Shown here piece by piece: positions 11,801 through 24,832 of a stretch of 64,000 nt of DNA. The stretch spans positions 10,329,554 to 10,393,553 of the forward strand of contig JADWOT020000008.1 in assembly GCA_036345935.2 (NCBI GenBank), in the 5' to 3' direction. Position 1 is the first letter of the stretch. Every line of letters starts with the position of its first letter. The notes under the pieces were generated by a model, which searched no databases, was not told the DNA's origin, and saw only the letters and a program-made list of their open reading frames with translations. The DNA is from Taenia hydatigena (taxonomy: Eukaryota > Platyhelminthes > Cestoda > Cyclophyllidea > Taeniidae). The position numbers and the translations under genes are program-made.

Positions 11801-14411
11801 GTCACTATAATTATCTGTTGGAATAGACGTTTTATGTTTATTCGCTATTAAGCACTTATCTTAAATCTAGTTTTATTCTTCTGTAAGCATTGTGACCACC
11901 ATACCCAACTTGAAGTCATTAAGAATATTTCCACACAAATGTGAATTTTACTTTTATACTACGGGAGTGCCGTAGCATCCTAATAAAACTATGTAAATTC
12001 GGTGCTTTGATTAACACTTTTTTCGTCCGAAGAGTGATGAAATTCCTCCACTTGTTGCACTTTGCAAGAGAAACATGGCGGACAGTTGGGCGAGTTCTCT
12101 CTCTTGTGTTGGCCAGCCCCAGCAAGTGGCAAAATCGCATCGCACCTGACCAGGTGTGAAGTTGGTGGGACAGACAGGTAACCAAGCCTGCGTGCGTAGG
12201 TGAGTACATGCGTGCGTGCGTGCGTGCGTGCATACGTAGCCTGCGATGTGCAGATGGGGAAACACGAGAACGTTCACTCACCCGCTAGTATTTATGCTAC
12301 CGCGACACTCAAGGCTCGGCGATTATCGGGGATTGTGCTGCTTCCCAGATGGCACCTTCCGATAAAATAGCTGAAGCTAGCATTGGTTTAAACAACAATG
12401 TGGTATGTTTAAAGGTTGCTCTCTTTAATCCAATTCTCATGCTGATTAAAAAATGCATCTCACCTGAAGTACTTAACAGGTTAAATCAGCGAATTAACTG
12501 AGCTTACGCAAAGCGTAGCATTATTATTAAGCAATTTAGTTACCAAAATGCATCCTCAAATGCCAAAGAATCATTTTGTTCGTGGTAATTAAACTGCTTA
12601 TTTTTGCAATGCTGCTAGGCAGGCATTTCAAGTTACCTCATTTTCCGTTTTGTGATTATGTACAAAAGTGGAACCATGTAACCGGGAATAAACATCTAGA
12701 TATTCCCAATCGTGGTTAAAATAAAAGGGAGCATGTGGTCCGGAAATGAAGTGGGACGTGCCATCATTGGTGACATTGAAAGGTATAAAGGCCATCAATT
12801 TTGATAAAATCATTTTTTAATTGGCAGTACTGTTTATAATCAATTTAAACCTCGGTATTCGCTTTTTTTAACTTTGCCATTCGGTCTCTGTAACTACCAC
12901 AATTCGATGTGGAGTTTCGTGTAAGTGATGTTCTTGGACGATTTATTCATTAATTTTTCAGAATATTTTAAACCTCAAAATGGCATTAAAAGTTGCATGC
13001 ATAATTAATCAACCATAAAGCATAGTTTTGGCTGTGGCGTCGAGCATATGAGCCAATTCTCCGAATAATCTACGATAATAAATCATCTCTATTTATAGGA
13101 TCAGTTTCCCCCAAGCCACTTCTCGAGGGGACTTATTCACGGAAGTTAAAACAGTAATTTCTGGGAATAGTTCTCATCTCGTCATTACAACAATACCGTT
13201 TCACAAGCGGAATGTGAAGATGCTCCTGCATAAGCTCTACTATCTGTCTCCAAGCACAAGAGCGGTAAACCAAGGCATCAGAAGTTTTAGGCGTCAAAAT
13301 AGAGCACAGAGCACAAAGGCGAGAATGGTATTTGTCCCATCACATCAATATGATATGAGTAAAAAATAGCTAGAAGAAATGCAAACAGGTTTACTTTATG
13401 CTTACTTTCTACCACGAGAAAGAAATCCGATGTAGCGTTTGGCGTAGGTTAAACGGGTTTTACGAGATAGGAAATAAACAAATCCACTTACTTCCTGGAT
13501 AACTGGAAACAGACTTAGATTTTGGCACCAATGCGGATGCTATTTTCGCTTCTTCAACGACAATGAATTCATCAGCTTGATGTGCTCCATTAAAAACAGA
13601 CATGTTGGTTAATTCTCCGTAAGAGTTTAGTGGCAAGAGTGCTGTCTCTCTCGGTTGTACCCAAGCTGTTAAGAGTCACGCTGTCGCAGCCAAAATGACC
13701 TAAGCTTTTCAACACTGTGTGGTGCTGTTTAGCCTTTAGAGAAATTTTTTACAGATTTGGCATATTCAGCTGCTCCAGTTTGTCGAGGATAGGCAACATT
13801 GTTGGTCTAAGTTGTTACCACTATTATAGATTATGCAAATGCATACTAATGATTTTGATCATTTATGTTGAAAAAGTTATGTCCCTCATTCAGTTGAATT
13901 TAAAAATAAATACGCTTTTCAGCTGCTAGAACAAAACTACGCACTTCAATGAGCTACGTGCATTATCCTTTTTGGCGCATAGACAATGATTTACATGTTT
14001 TACGCACTACTACCTAGTAATAGCACAGAACACCTCGTGCAGCATAAAATAAATCAAATGTGACTGCGTTTAGTCAATTGAAACCTTTTGGCTTCGTTTG
14101 CAAATCTTTAGTCAGTAATGCAAGAAGATTCTCCACTTTTATCTACAAAGAGCAAAACACTTTCATTACTGCAAGTCAATAAAATCCGTGAACGTTTTAT
14201 GTTTATGGCATTGTTTGGATTCACACGGTCTTACTTCACAGTATCTCGCATTGCAGTCAGACTGATTTGCCGCCTCCGACTACATGTAATACCTAGAGGT
14301 GGCATCCACTAGCTCAGATTAATTCTAACATGCCAACAAATGGATTGGGCAGTTGTGAGCACTTAAGCATAACTATCCTGCACTTTTTGATAAGATAAGT
14401 CCTACAAGCAG
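8804..14411. other. Intergenic DNA upstream of the TMEM151-like gene
   Basis: AT-rich, with scattered short open frames. The longest (10658-11047, plus) has no family features. The missing 5' exon of the TMEM151-like gene should be in or before this stretch, but I could not pick it out. A tetranucleotide microsatellite lies at 12209-12232. Confidence 0.4.
12209..12232. repeat. GTGC tetranucleotide microsatellite
   Basis: About six uninterrupted TGCG units with degenerate flanking units (TGCGTAGG, CATACG). A simple repeat, likely length-variable. Confidence 0.9.
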
Positions 14412-17400
14412 ACGGTGGACACATGTAATTCGCTTTGCCTGCGAAGAGTGGCGTTGCCTGCTGTTGACTCTCTTAATTCTCGTCTGCCTCATCTCCCTGG
14501 TCTGGTGTTTCAACCTCTTACGATTGTCGTCAAGGGATGTTTGCCAACCCGTTCACTACTCTCTTGCCGCAATGATGCTTCTTTTGCTTTACCTCATCTA
14601 TCTCTTTGAATGTCTCAACTGCCGCACGCGATTGGAGCTCGCTACGGCCACTAAAGTCACCCAAATCTCCGCCCGCATTGCTGTGGCAGTGAAACACGAT
14701 CCCAAATTGTGGTGGCTTTGCTTTTCCTACCACTTTTCCCGACGTCAACGACGCAGATGCCACTGCCGTCCGAGGTATACAGAAGAAGTCCGCTTTGCCG
14801 CCGGCATGAAGACTAGTTTGCAAAGTGGCGAGACTGCAGTGTTGAGCACAGAAGCGCATGATCGTGTTATTACTTCCGTAAAGCAGCATTTCATCACCGA
14901 GATTACTAATTTCCAGTGCGTTTGGTGCGACAAGTCGCCGAGGATTAGATGGGACGGCCGTTGGGACGCTGCAGTCCGTCTAACGTTTGTAAAGGAATTT
15001 GTCTTTGCCGATGAGGCCACCAGACATAAATATGAAGAGTATAAAAGCAATTTCATGGAACTACAACAGTCCAGTGATGACTTCATGGAGATAAAGGAAG
15101 GTGTGTTGCAATAAATGTTTACCAGAAGTCCTAACATTTACAGATACTGCCTTTTTTGTATGCTCCTCTACCGCAAAAACTAGTTGAAGGATCTGCGAAG
15201 GAAGTTTTGCACAGTGTTGTAGAATTAATAGGTACCTTTTGCTGCTTTTGTTGGCGAAAGAAGTTGAGATAATTTTGGTCTGTTTTTTACAGTGGGAAGG
15301 AGATAATTGGGATGCATGCATTGAAAATGAGCCTAAAACTCATTCATTCACCTGATTTTATTGAAAAACTGTAAAACCCCTCTCCACTGTTAATCTCGAC
15401 AATTACAGTTGAAGCTGTTCCAATCGTTTTCATAATGCTTTATTTACATTGCCAACAATTTGATAGGCTTCTGTTTTGACCCAGACAAAAACATTCCCTC
15501 AAGTTGTTCCCATTAACATTGGATAGTAAGTTTTTTGTTTCATATTCTTAAAACTTGTAAAATCTTTGTGCTTACTTTTCTAGGGACTAGTGTTCTACTT
15601 CCTGATACCCTGATGGGCTGGAAATCTGAACACCTAAACATGAAACAGTTGTTGAAATAGGAAGTATTGCCGAAATATTGTGCTGACCCATTTATGCTTT
15701 GTTCTCATTAAAAATGGTTTGAAATTAGGCCTTCTGGCTTTTTGCTCACATTGCACAATTAGACTAGCATAAACCACAAAATTTTCCACCATTAGCCATC
15801 GTGAACGTAAAAGGGTTCCCCTCGAATGCTGATATGGTCCACGTAACAGCGTTAAGCTTAAGGTGAGGCGCAGAGCTGTAAGCGGCTGATATACCTAAAT
15901 CCCGGCCATTATTGGCATCACGTTAGCTTATCACTTTGGGGCATCCATGCAATCTGCCAATTTTGTCGTGAGTAATTCGCTTCGAAGTTTTAAGTTGTTT
16001 ACAACTTTTGGAACTAATGGAGTTTACAAGGAACAAAGATTATATCGCAAGCTCCTATCTAAAAATTACTCTCCTAGTGTGTTTTATGCGAAGACAGAAG
16101 GTTGGGCAATTTCTAACCAATTGCTGTTCACCCCCTAAATTTCAAGAAATGTTATATAATCGTTTTTTGTTCAGTCTAAAAACCAATGTGTTGAATATTC
16201 AACTAGTACTTCATCTCAATCTTGCACAAAAGAATTTTGTAGTGAAGGGATTTCTGCAAATTTCAAATTATGAGAAAATTTCCTTTCGATGGTGCCACGG
16301 ATGCACCCAACAACAGTAGTGAATTGCATTCGATGAGACGGTTAAAAGGAAAAACTGATAACTGTCACCCTATACAGTTGATGGGGAACGCCTAACCATA
16401 GCCTTCGGGTAAAGTAAGGGACGAGTAGGCTTACTTGCCTGCTCTACCCATAACTGTTTGAGCTAAATCTACCTAACAGATCTGACCAATTTATTTGGCT
16501 ACTTATTTCAAAAAGAACTTGAGTCAAGCAATTTCGCTTGTTCTATTTTTCCCCGCTGTAAAGTTATTGCTTCCAAATGAATCTTCTCAATTACCTATTG
16601 TGTAAAACACTGATTATAATTTTGTACTACTTCGATCAGCGTTTACACAGCCAAAGCATTTATTGTTACATTTTGACAAGGCTTTAATTTGACTTTTAGT
16701 CAGAAAGAGAATAACGAAAAGGAAACAGGTTAACCAAATTGCTAACAATTTTTTCACAAGGTGATAGTAAAGTACTGTCTACTCGATTACAAGCCCATCT
16801 CTTCTTAATATACAGCTGGTAAACTTGCTCCGAGGTAGTAACACGTTTATTTGCAAGTAACAGTCTGGCAAAATATTTCAGACGCTCATAAAACGATTTA
16901 TTTCCAAAAGTTCCATCTTCGGGGTCTTACTAATTAAGCTGATTAACTGGAGTTAGCACTTTGCACAAAATTTAATTTCTGTGGGTTTGTTCCTATCATA
17001 TTTTAGTCTTATGGAAGTCGCCATCATATCGCTACATCGTTTTCCTTCACAGTCTACAAGTAATTTTTATCGATGGCAGCGAAAAGTCATATTAGTCGTT
17101 CACTTGGGATATAGAGGTGATAAATGAGGATTTTGTTGTCATTGCTATATGCGGTATCACCATCGATTTCATGAAGTGAGTGATTCTGTAAATGCAACCT
17201 CATAACTGCGTTGTTTCTATCAACTCTGTGACAGCCAACTGCGTTTTTATATGCTCCAACCTTATCCTTTATCTTCAATTGCTTAGAAATATTTTATCCA
17301 AACAGTTCGCATCAACAACCATGGATAAGAATAGATAGTTTTGATCAGCGCCACGCACGTGATCAGAAACATAAAAACGCATCTTTTTGCAAAAGAGAAC

Positions 17401-18917
17401 TCATATCTCTATTCACTTCTTGAATGTTCGTATGCGTATCAGTCACTTGCTGGTTCAGCAAATCTTACTTTGCGTTGTAGTGCTCAGATGATTTTCATAG
17501 CAATCCTATCATACTTTTAAGTTAGGGTCGGGAATTATTTTGGGGATTTTAAGAAATTTAAGGCAAGCATGAACTAGGCATAGAAATAAGAAGACGCCCC
17601 GCCCGGTATCCGGATGCGAATGACTCCAAATGCGTATGTGTATCTAAAGAAGGACGCAAGAACATATGGCCCTTACAAGCATATGGTGCATAAAACAAAC
17701 ACTTTTGAGGTAGCACTTTGGTAAACGAATAGTTCAGTTGTGTTGCGAGACCAACAGCCATGGTAACCATGTAACACACTGTGGATATTATTCGTGCATG
17801 CAGACAAAAGTAGACTAAAATAACTAATTTTATTTAGTTGGATTGTTATAAAGAGTCAGAATTATAGAATATGATAAATGTCAGAGGACTTCAAGTGCTT
17901 GCGTAAGTAAAAAGAGGAACCAAACAAAAAATCAAAGTTTTACAAGGGTAGCAAAGCCAAAAACATTAACCTGATGAGGGCCTGTGTTAAAAAGTCAGGC
18001 GCTTACCCAATTAGCCGAAGTCAAACGATATAACTATAAAAAATGCAGAAGATAAAGGTTGAGTAAATGATGTAAGGGAACTTCGGAGAGGCCATGGAAA
18101 CACAGGAGGAGCCTTGTGTTCTGCAAAGAACCACCTGCATAAAACAACAAGTCTTTCCACCAAAGAATCGCGCATTCAGTTAATTAGTAAATTTGGGCCC
18201 TTCAAAGGCAATGCAGGTTCCGCCTAGCGTGCCGAGTGACACCATTCAGGTGAGAAAGGTCGTCGCTTCTCAACTTTGACATTGCGTTACACATTGCAAT
18301 TAGCGTCACCTTAAATCTTGCTCATGACCAAGTTAAATGCTTATTTTAATCCCGAACATTTTAGTAAAACGAGGTTCTGCAGGCTTAGCCTAGTTCCCGT
18401 CCCTCCCAAATTAACAACTGTTCTTTTATTGATACTTAAGAATATGATTATGAAGACGTTGCTATGGCTGGCGTTTCATTGAAGTTACCCATTAAATGGT
18501 TTAAACGTTAACTTTATATAAAACATCCAATTTTCTGCTTTGATAGGTTTTCAATTACATAACGAGGCGGATATTCAACCTTCGGTTTTGGTGGTGAAGC
18601 ATAAATCTGCTCTATTTCGTCAAAAGACCTTCCTTCTAGCCACATTATTTCTCCTCTCGTGGCCTTATCGAATCCTGATCTATTCACGGACCTCCGAATT
18701 GAAGTTTCCTTTTCGAAAGGTGCTTAGGATTCCACCGACAAATCTGCATCGCTTTGGATATAACTGTCTCCCCAGGTCGAGCAGTAGTGTTGAATGGCGC
18801 AACAACCCAGCATATGTTATAGAGAATCCCCTTGTTGACCGGAATTCCTCACAGCGTTCCAGCGATAGCGATGGTGAACTTTTATCCATCGATATCAGAT
18901 ACACTGGCTCGGATTGA
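14412..18917 (+). CDS. TMEM151-family membrane protein (5' end not found)
   Basis: Two exons, about 14412-15100 and 18547-18917, join at phase 1 (GAAG|GTGTGT donor; TTTGATAG acceptor). The intron is 3.4 kb. Seen: a first membrane span starting WRCLLLTLLILV; a second followed by LYLIYLFECLNCRTRLEL; then LWWLCFSYHFSRR; then AVRLTFVKEFVFAD and DDFMEIKEG; and in exon 2 a third span ending LFLLSWPYRILIYSRT. In that order these match the conserved blocks of animal TMEM151A/B: the W-K-C-LLL span, the Y-L-ECWHC block, the WW-x-YHY-RR block, the TRLRF/F-SFA block, DDYMEAREG and LTLSWPLR. The spacing across the splice junction agrees within two residues. Family function is poorly known, so none is assigned. 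The vertebrate tyrosine/threonine-rich and DPARPPWY blocks are not kept. The C-terminal tail is Ser-rich. The frame is open back to 14359 with no ATG, so an upstream coding exon is required; AG choices at 14394, 14408 and 14411 make the exon start approximate. Confidence 0.75.
15101..18546 (+). other. Intron of the TMEM151-like gene
   Basis: A 3446-bp GT-AG intron. The sense strand is rich in T. No nested gene was recognised; an open stretch at 15947-16319 has no family features. Read straight through, the upstream exon would end at a TAA five codons past the donor. Confidence 0.65.
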
Positions 18918-21900
18918 GGCTGACTGTTTATCCCACTTGTTCGTTTTTTAATGAATGTTTTGACATTAACATTCTAGGCCTAGTAAACTTGAAGATAGTG
19001 TTTTAAGGGTGCACTCGGGTTGCACTATCCATGCTTGATGAGTCTAGTCGTGTAGAAGGCGGTCTAAAAAAATAATTCAGGGGGCAAGATGATCATGAGC
19101 GTAATGTAAAATGTGCCTTTATGTTTCAAGGTTCCCAAAAAACTTCCCTTAATTCAAAACGCAATGTTTGGAAATTTTTCATAAGAAATTAACCATTATT
19201 TATGACTTTCTGAATTAATCATCAAACCGTAAAGATGTTACTTACTTATTTAATGTAGGGCTTCGAGAGCCCGCTGAAGACGAGATGAAGACATAATGCT
19301 ATGGTGGAACATACATATTTGACATGCATCAGGGTTTGGGATTACTGGCATGGCCTAGAGGCCAGCTCACCCAACAAAGTCAAAATGGTATAAATAAGCA
19401 AAAAGTTATTCCTGGAGAAAAATGCTTAAGAGCCAACCGTGACAATCATCGAATTGTCCCTCCAACAGAGAACAGACTTGGCCGCAGCGTCACTGACCCC
19501 CTCCTGGTAGTTCTACTGCATTTGGAACTTCATACTGTATGGGAACTATGTTGGGAGATAGAGAAATGTGCTAGCTATCACGCATGTCTGCAGCTAGTCG
19601 TAGAGAATGCTGGCCCAAAAGTGATCATCACACAAAGGATGAATTTAATTCAGTTCTGTGAAAATAGGATTTTGTATCTATTCCTCCTTTCCAAGTCAAT
19701 CTCACCTCAGAGCTGTTTGGACTTATCTTTTTAATTTCTATCCAATTAGTAGATGTCTTCAAACAAGAAAGGCAGGCAGCTCCGTAGCGAATTTCTCCGT
19801 GTGCTTTTACATCCAATGTAGCTTTCATTTTTTATGGTCCCCCCGCAGAATGCGGGAGCGGAGTAGCTACCAAATGTAGACGTCATGCTCAGCCCTTCTG
19901 CTATGAGGCGTCACCAATTCTTCCGTCCGTAGCATACGCAATTTTATCGCCCAGCTGGTTATCACTTAGCAGTGGAAATTAAGGCATTTGTTCTTTAAGA
20001 ACAAATTTGATTTCCGTTCCCACCAATGTGGCACCCAAAGGCTTGCCTGAAAAAGAAAGATGACAAAATACTAAAACGCAATAATGTGTCGTCGACAAAA
20101 TGATACATTTTTATGTTTTTATTTTTATGCATATTCACAAGTGTATTTTCGCTATTTATTTTTGAATATTTACTTGAATATATTTATGAGAAACTGAGTG
20201 CACACGCATTTACATTGTATACACAATTGTGCATTTGCTTATATGCTTTTAACAGCTGGATTTTTAAAAATAGGTTGGGATAGTTATTCGTTCATACAAA
20301 TTTTATTCGCATTCGCTTTAAAACCCAGAAATGTCTAACTCTTGCACCTATATTTTGTCTCAATCATGGTTAAGTGCTTAAAATAGTCTCATGAATTCAT
20401 TTGTTATCAAAAATATCCAAAGGAACAAGAGATTCGCCAAACACTGCTACTAGAATTAGCTCAGTAACAAGTGAACCACTGAACGTGATTTGACAATCTA
20501 CACACTCGTGGGGAATTAAATCGCGGCATTAAGTATTTTTCTGCTGTAAAAGTGGTGAAACCTCTCATTTCGAATCGAAATGATTGCGACGGACATTAAT
20601 AGTATAAAATTGCTTTATAAAATTATATAAAATAAAGTTATTCCGAATCTTATGCAAATACCTAGCCAAAATGTTGAGAATTTATACGATCTTAGGCCAC
20701 CGGTCTGAGTTTTGAAACTCTCCCAAAGCATTTGCTGAAGCACAAATTTTGATAAAAGTAGTCTATGGCTACTGAGATTTCTACTTAAGATCTAAGAATG
20801 GTTGGGGATCCTTATCCATTCTAACATCACTGATCTTCCAAAAAGTTAGCAAGATCTTATTATATGTTTCATAAAAAGGTAATTAACCAGCTCTTGGTGT
20901 TTGCATCCAAAATTGAAATCCCGACTTTCTTTAAAAATGCTTCGACATTTGAGGTAAAATTCATTTAGCTTTTTGCAGAACAACAATTTTGTTAAGTGTT
21001 TACACCAAAATGTTTCAAAATTTGAGACTTTATCTACATCAAGTTATAAGCCTAGCTTTCTAACCTACACTTAAAAATCCTACTGGACCATCAAATTTGC
21101 TGACGTTAGTTCAAATCCTAACTCTCCATTTGGCCTAAATTTTAAATTGTTAAGCAAAAAAATGTTGGCATTTGAATACTATGCATGATAAATATTAGTC
21201 AATGGTTATCTATCTTTATTCGCTATGAAATTGGCATTGACTAACATCTAGTGCTTTGGGCCGGCAGAGGTAACTAGCATACAGCATTATGATTTATAAA
21301 ATTTTGCTAATTTATAGAAACCAATAATCACCTCTCTGATTATGTTACTTCGATGTTTATAGCGTTTTGAATGTGCATGCAAAGCTAACAGAAAGATCCA
21401 ATTACTTCTGCTCCATTGTGGGGTAAGGTGGAATTAAGTCCTCCCAAAGCGCTCAATAAATTGTGCAGCTCTGCCTATTTTTACATCAAAGTGGCTTCAT
21501 TAAGGCAATCAAGACCAGGGGCTAATGGATTTCGACTTTTACCCAGCAGATATTTAAGTGTTTTAAAAAATTGCTAAAATAATTCATGGTAGGTACTCCG
21601 GGGTGTTTCTGTAGTCAGTATATTCCCGCAAAGTTTCATGTAATTTAATTATATCAAAATGGTTATCTTTTGCTATGATCCATTTGAATTAAATGCGCTC
21701 AATGCTTTTTGCATGGGGTCGCGTCTGCCCTTAGAACGATAAGGCTAGTTCCAACTTACGTGCTTCTGCGTATGAGTGCAAGAGGCTCCGTCTACTTTTC
21801 TTCTTGGCCTTGCGTTTCCCGACCGATGAAACAATAGATATTTGGTTGGTCTGAATTTTAAGGCTCATAAGCACGTATTCAAGCCATTTAATTTGTCTGA

Positions 21901-23701
21901 GGTGACACAAATTGTTTAGTTCTTGGTTAGCTCAAAGGGCTCGCATTTAACCGCAATCTTCTACTTTGAACTCTGCCCAAACAATGGTTTTGATTTTCGA
22001 ATGAAACTCGTAGGCGTTAACAATCTTTACAGGTGGGTTCGTTTCACCCGAAGCAGCTGCTATGTGTTAACAGCCGAATTCCATATATTAACATTTTAAA
22101 GGGTAACTTGATGCTGCTTTCGCTTCTTTATGTGCACTTCAACCAAGTGAACTCAATTAGCTCATAATCTTCATAAATCTGTCCTTTCAATGTTTTTTTC
22201 CCTTACATTATAAGCGTTTGGAAACTAGCAATGGCGTAGGTTCTTGTCGAGTTATGAAGTCGCGGAACTTCAAATTTTGTGTCAAGTATGTTGTAACTAG
22301 TCAAAGAATTGCATACCATTCTGAGTTGTTAAAATCTGCCAGAAAAATTCACGTAAATCAAATCTTTTAGGTAACTTCGAATTCCTTGCCTGCCATTTAT
22401 AACTGTCGACTAAAATTGAGTATTATAAAGTACTTTTAAAAATGGCACATACGTTTTGCCCTTCTTGAACCGATGTGAAATATGGCTTTCTTTATCTCCA
22501 AAATGGCAATCTTAAGCAACTCAGCTCAATTTTTATGAATGGATATTACCAGTGAGTATTTTTATGATTCCACATTGTTCATTTTAAGCAGTCAGTACAA
22601 ATAACTCACTCGTCTTTGTTCAAACCCATGTCTAGCAGTTTGAGAATCTGATAAATCTCCGAAATGCTCAGGAGTACTTCTGGGTGATCTTTGTTTCCCC
22701 TCAAATCCATCCGATTTTGTTTGAATTGATAAAATTTTAACACTACTTTCCAGAGGATCGAGTTACTGCATAAGGCTTTAAACAGTATGCCGAATTTAAA
22801 AATTTAATTGTGCTCTGCAAAACTAGTGTTTTAATCAGGAATAAATAGTCAGGTAATCCCACTAAACCGTAGTGTGCAAAAATGAATTAACTTACTTGAA
22901 GTATGATCCTAAAAACACATTCTCACTGCAGAGAGTTTGTTGGGCATATTGTAGCTGTTGCCTGCAAAATCCTTTGGACTTAGTATCACTAGCCTGCATG
23001 TACACCCAGGACAGAACATGGAACCAGGCAGGCAACCAACTCAGGCAAGGGACCGCATTTATTTAACCAGATAAGTGACGCGTTTTGCCAGGTGCATAAC
23101 CATTACCACAGGAAAGCAAAAGTGGCATTGTTGACGAAGTGAGTTGGGGTCGGTTGCTCTGGGCGTGAGCAATGGAGACAATCTAATCAAACAACGGACA
23201 CCCCCTGGTAAAGGGAAGTCCGCTCCAAAGATGCGGTGGCTAAGGGTGCGATAAAAATGCCCGGTGGTGCTTTTAAACAAGCATGGATTGAGAGTATGCG
23301 GACGTGTAAGTCACAATCTTAGCTAAAGTTTGAAATTGTTCTTGAACTGCATTTAACTAACTAAGACTGCACGTCGCAACTTCAAAATAAAAAGCCTTTA
23401 ATCAGCAGACAAATAAATCCGTTCACTTGACTTTTCTATTTCCGGTAGTAAATGCACTCGAAACAGTTGTTTACGCCTTCGAACCTAAATATGAAAATTA
23501 AATTTATAACTGCGTTATCTTCTAAAAATATCCACTTCCATACCAAGTTAGATGTATCCAATCAAATTGAGCCTCGGAGAATTTTAGCATTGGCCGCATA
23601 CGAACCAATCACCAATAAGGAATGCCCCTTTAAAAGACATCCTTATGCAAGGTATGCTCCCAACTTGATATGGCTGAGATGTGATTTCTTGAATAGAGGC
23701 A
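18918..23701. other. Intergenic DNA between the TMEM151-like gene and the GPCR
   Basis: AT-rich. It includes the 3' flank of the TMEM151-like gene and the promoter side of the receptor gene. A 136-codon frame (19324-19734) has no recognisable domain or splice context, so I do not call it a gene. The stretch at 20.0-22.8 kb is almost free of open frames. A somewhat GC-richer block at about 22.95-23.28 kb may hold regulatory sequence for the receptor, but I see no motif I can name. Confidence 0.4.
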
Positions 23702-24832
23702 ATGTCTTCGAGTGCATCATATAGCGAAAGTCCAACATTGTTTTTCCAGTTGGCCCTACAGATCTACACGAGCCTTCTGCTTGTTGTAGGCCTGCCGGGG
23801 AATGCAATCAGTGGCTACATAATGGCCACAGATCGCACAAATCGTCTGACTACCCGAATACTGATGGTGATCATCGCTGTCTCGGACACCGCCGTCCTTC
23901 TCACTGCGGTGACTCGCTACTGGGCCCTAGAAGTCCTCAAATCAGATTTCCGGAACTACTCCGATCTGGTTTGCAAAATACACGTCTTCGCCGTTGCCTT
24001 TTTTACGGATTTTGCTGTTGGTTCCCTCTGCGCTGTGGCAGTTGAGCGATTTTTAGTTGTTGTGTTCCCACAACGCGCAAATATTGTGACATCGGCGAAG
24101 ACAGTAATCATAGGAATGGTCGCATTTGCAGGGGCTTTATCCATCAAAAACGGCATCCACTTCCTCATAATGGGTCTGCAGAAAATCACTACAGAAGGCA
24201 ACGCTACGATTTTCGTATGCGCACCTGATGAAGACTATACCAAATGGACTGGATTCTTTAAAAAGATGGACTTTTTCAGTTTCGCTGTTCTTCCCTACGT
24301 TATTCTGTTCTCATGCAACCTGTACATATATTGTGTGCTGAAAAAGCGACGCAAGCTTTTGTCTACAGCGATCAATCAAAAAAGAGTACAGAATAGCATA
24401 CCCGCGCTGCAAGTCAATTCGGCTCCTCCAAACTTCCTCTCTGCTGCCGACATGGTTGAGAGAGACAATCGAGCCACAGACATCCCAACGAACTACCGCG
24501 CGATCGATCAAAAGAAGTCCTTGTCCGTTAGTGGTGGGGGTAGTGGATCAAAATCAGAGCGGAGAAAGCGAAAGCCAGAGGATGTCATAAAGATTCTTAC
24601 AGCCCTGACAGTAGTTCACGTGGTGTGCACCCTGCCCGGAACAATATTCACTCTGCTCGCGGAGTATACGGACCTGCGCCGGCAAAAATCGACCAAGTAC
24701 GTGCTGGTGATGCTCATCTTCACTAACAACGCAATCAACTTTTTTGCCTATCTGGCCTCCAGTGAACGCTTCCGAATCCAATTTGTCAATCTACTCTCCT
24801 GTGGCCACGCAAACCGCCGTAGGCGGTGGTAA
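23702..24832 (+). CDS. Class A (rhodopsin-like) GPCR, neuropeptide-receptor type, intronless
   Basis: A complete 376-residue seven-helix receptor in one exon. Helices lie at roughly 15-40, 51-74, 91-119, 131-158, 190-213, 297-320 and 332-352. Diagnostic residues seen: GN in TM1 (N34); SD in TM2 (D62); the disulfide pair C91 (start of TM3) and C173 (second extracellular loop); P198 in TM5; C-T-L-P in TM6 (309-312); and an Asn-rich TM7 ending N346-F-F-A-Y350, which replaces NPxxY. DRY is ERF (115-117) and the usual TM4 Trp is absent. Sequons occur at N85 (NYS) and N167 (NAT). The third cytoplasmic loop is long (about 214-296), basic and Gly/Ser-rich. The tail is short, with C367 as a possible palmitoylation site. 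The receptor should act at the plasma membrane through G proteins. The N-F-F-x-Y pattern and Cys pair point to a peptide ligand, but the ligand is unknown. It resembles FMRFamide/TRH-like or flatworm-specific orphan groups. The ATG at 23702 starts just before TM1, so a missed upstream exon is not needed. Confidence 0.85.
   Translation: MSSSASYSESPTLFFQLALQIYTSLLLVVGLPGNAISGYIMATDRTNRLTTRILMVIIAVSDTAVLLTAVTRYWALEVLKSDFRNYSDLVCKIHVFAVAFFTDFAVGSLCAVAVERFLVVVFPQRANIVTSAKTVIIGMVAFAGALSIKNGIHFLIMGLQKITTEGNATIFVCAPDEDYTKWTGFFKKMDFFSFAVLPYVILFSCNLYIYCVLKKRRKLLSTAINQKRVQNSIPALQVNSAPPNFLSAADMVERDNRATDIPTNYRAIDQKKSLSVSGGGSGSKSERRKRKPEDVIKILTALTVVHVVCTLPGTIFTLLAEYTDLRRQKSTKYVLVMLIFTNNAINFFAYLASSERFRIQFVNLLSCGHANRRRRW

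Noticed and set aside
19324..19734. 136-codon plus-strand frame
   Set aside because: Low-information sequence without domain or splice context, and a competing open frame lies on the other strand.
21080..21125. tRNA-like T-arm (TTCAAAT between partly complementary bases)
   Set aside because: The stem pairs poorly and no acceptor, D or anticodon arm lies at the right distance.
23452..23724. 90-codon frame overlapping the GPCR start as an upstream exon
   Set aside because: It is in a different frame, overlaps the receptor start, lacks features, and the receptor is complete without it.
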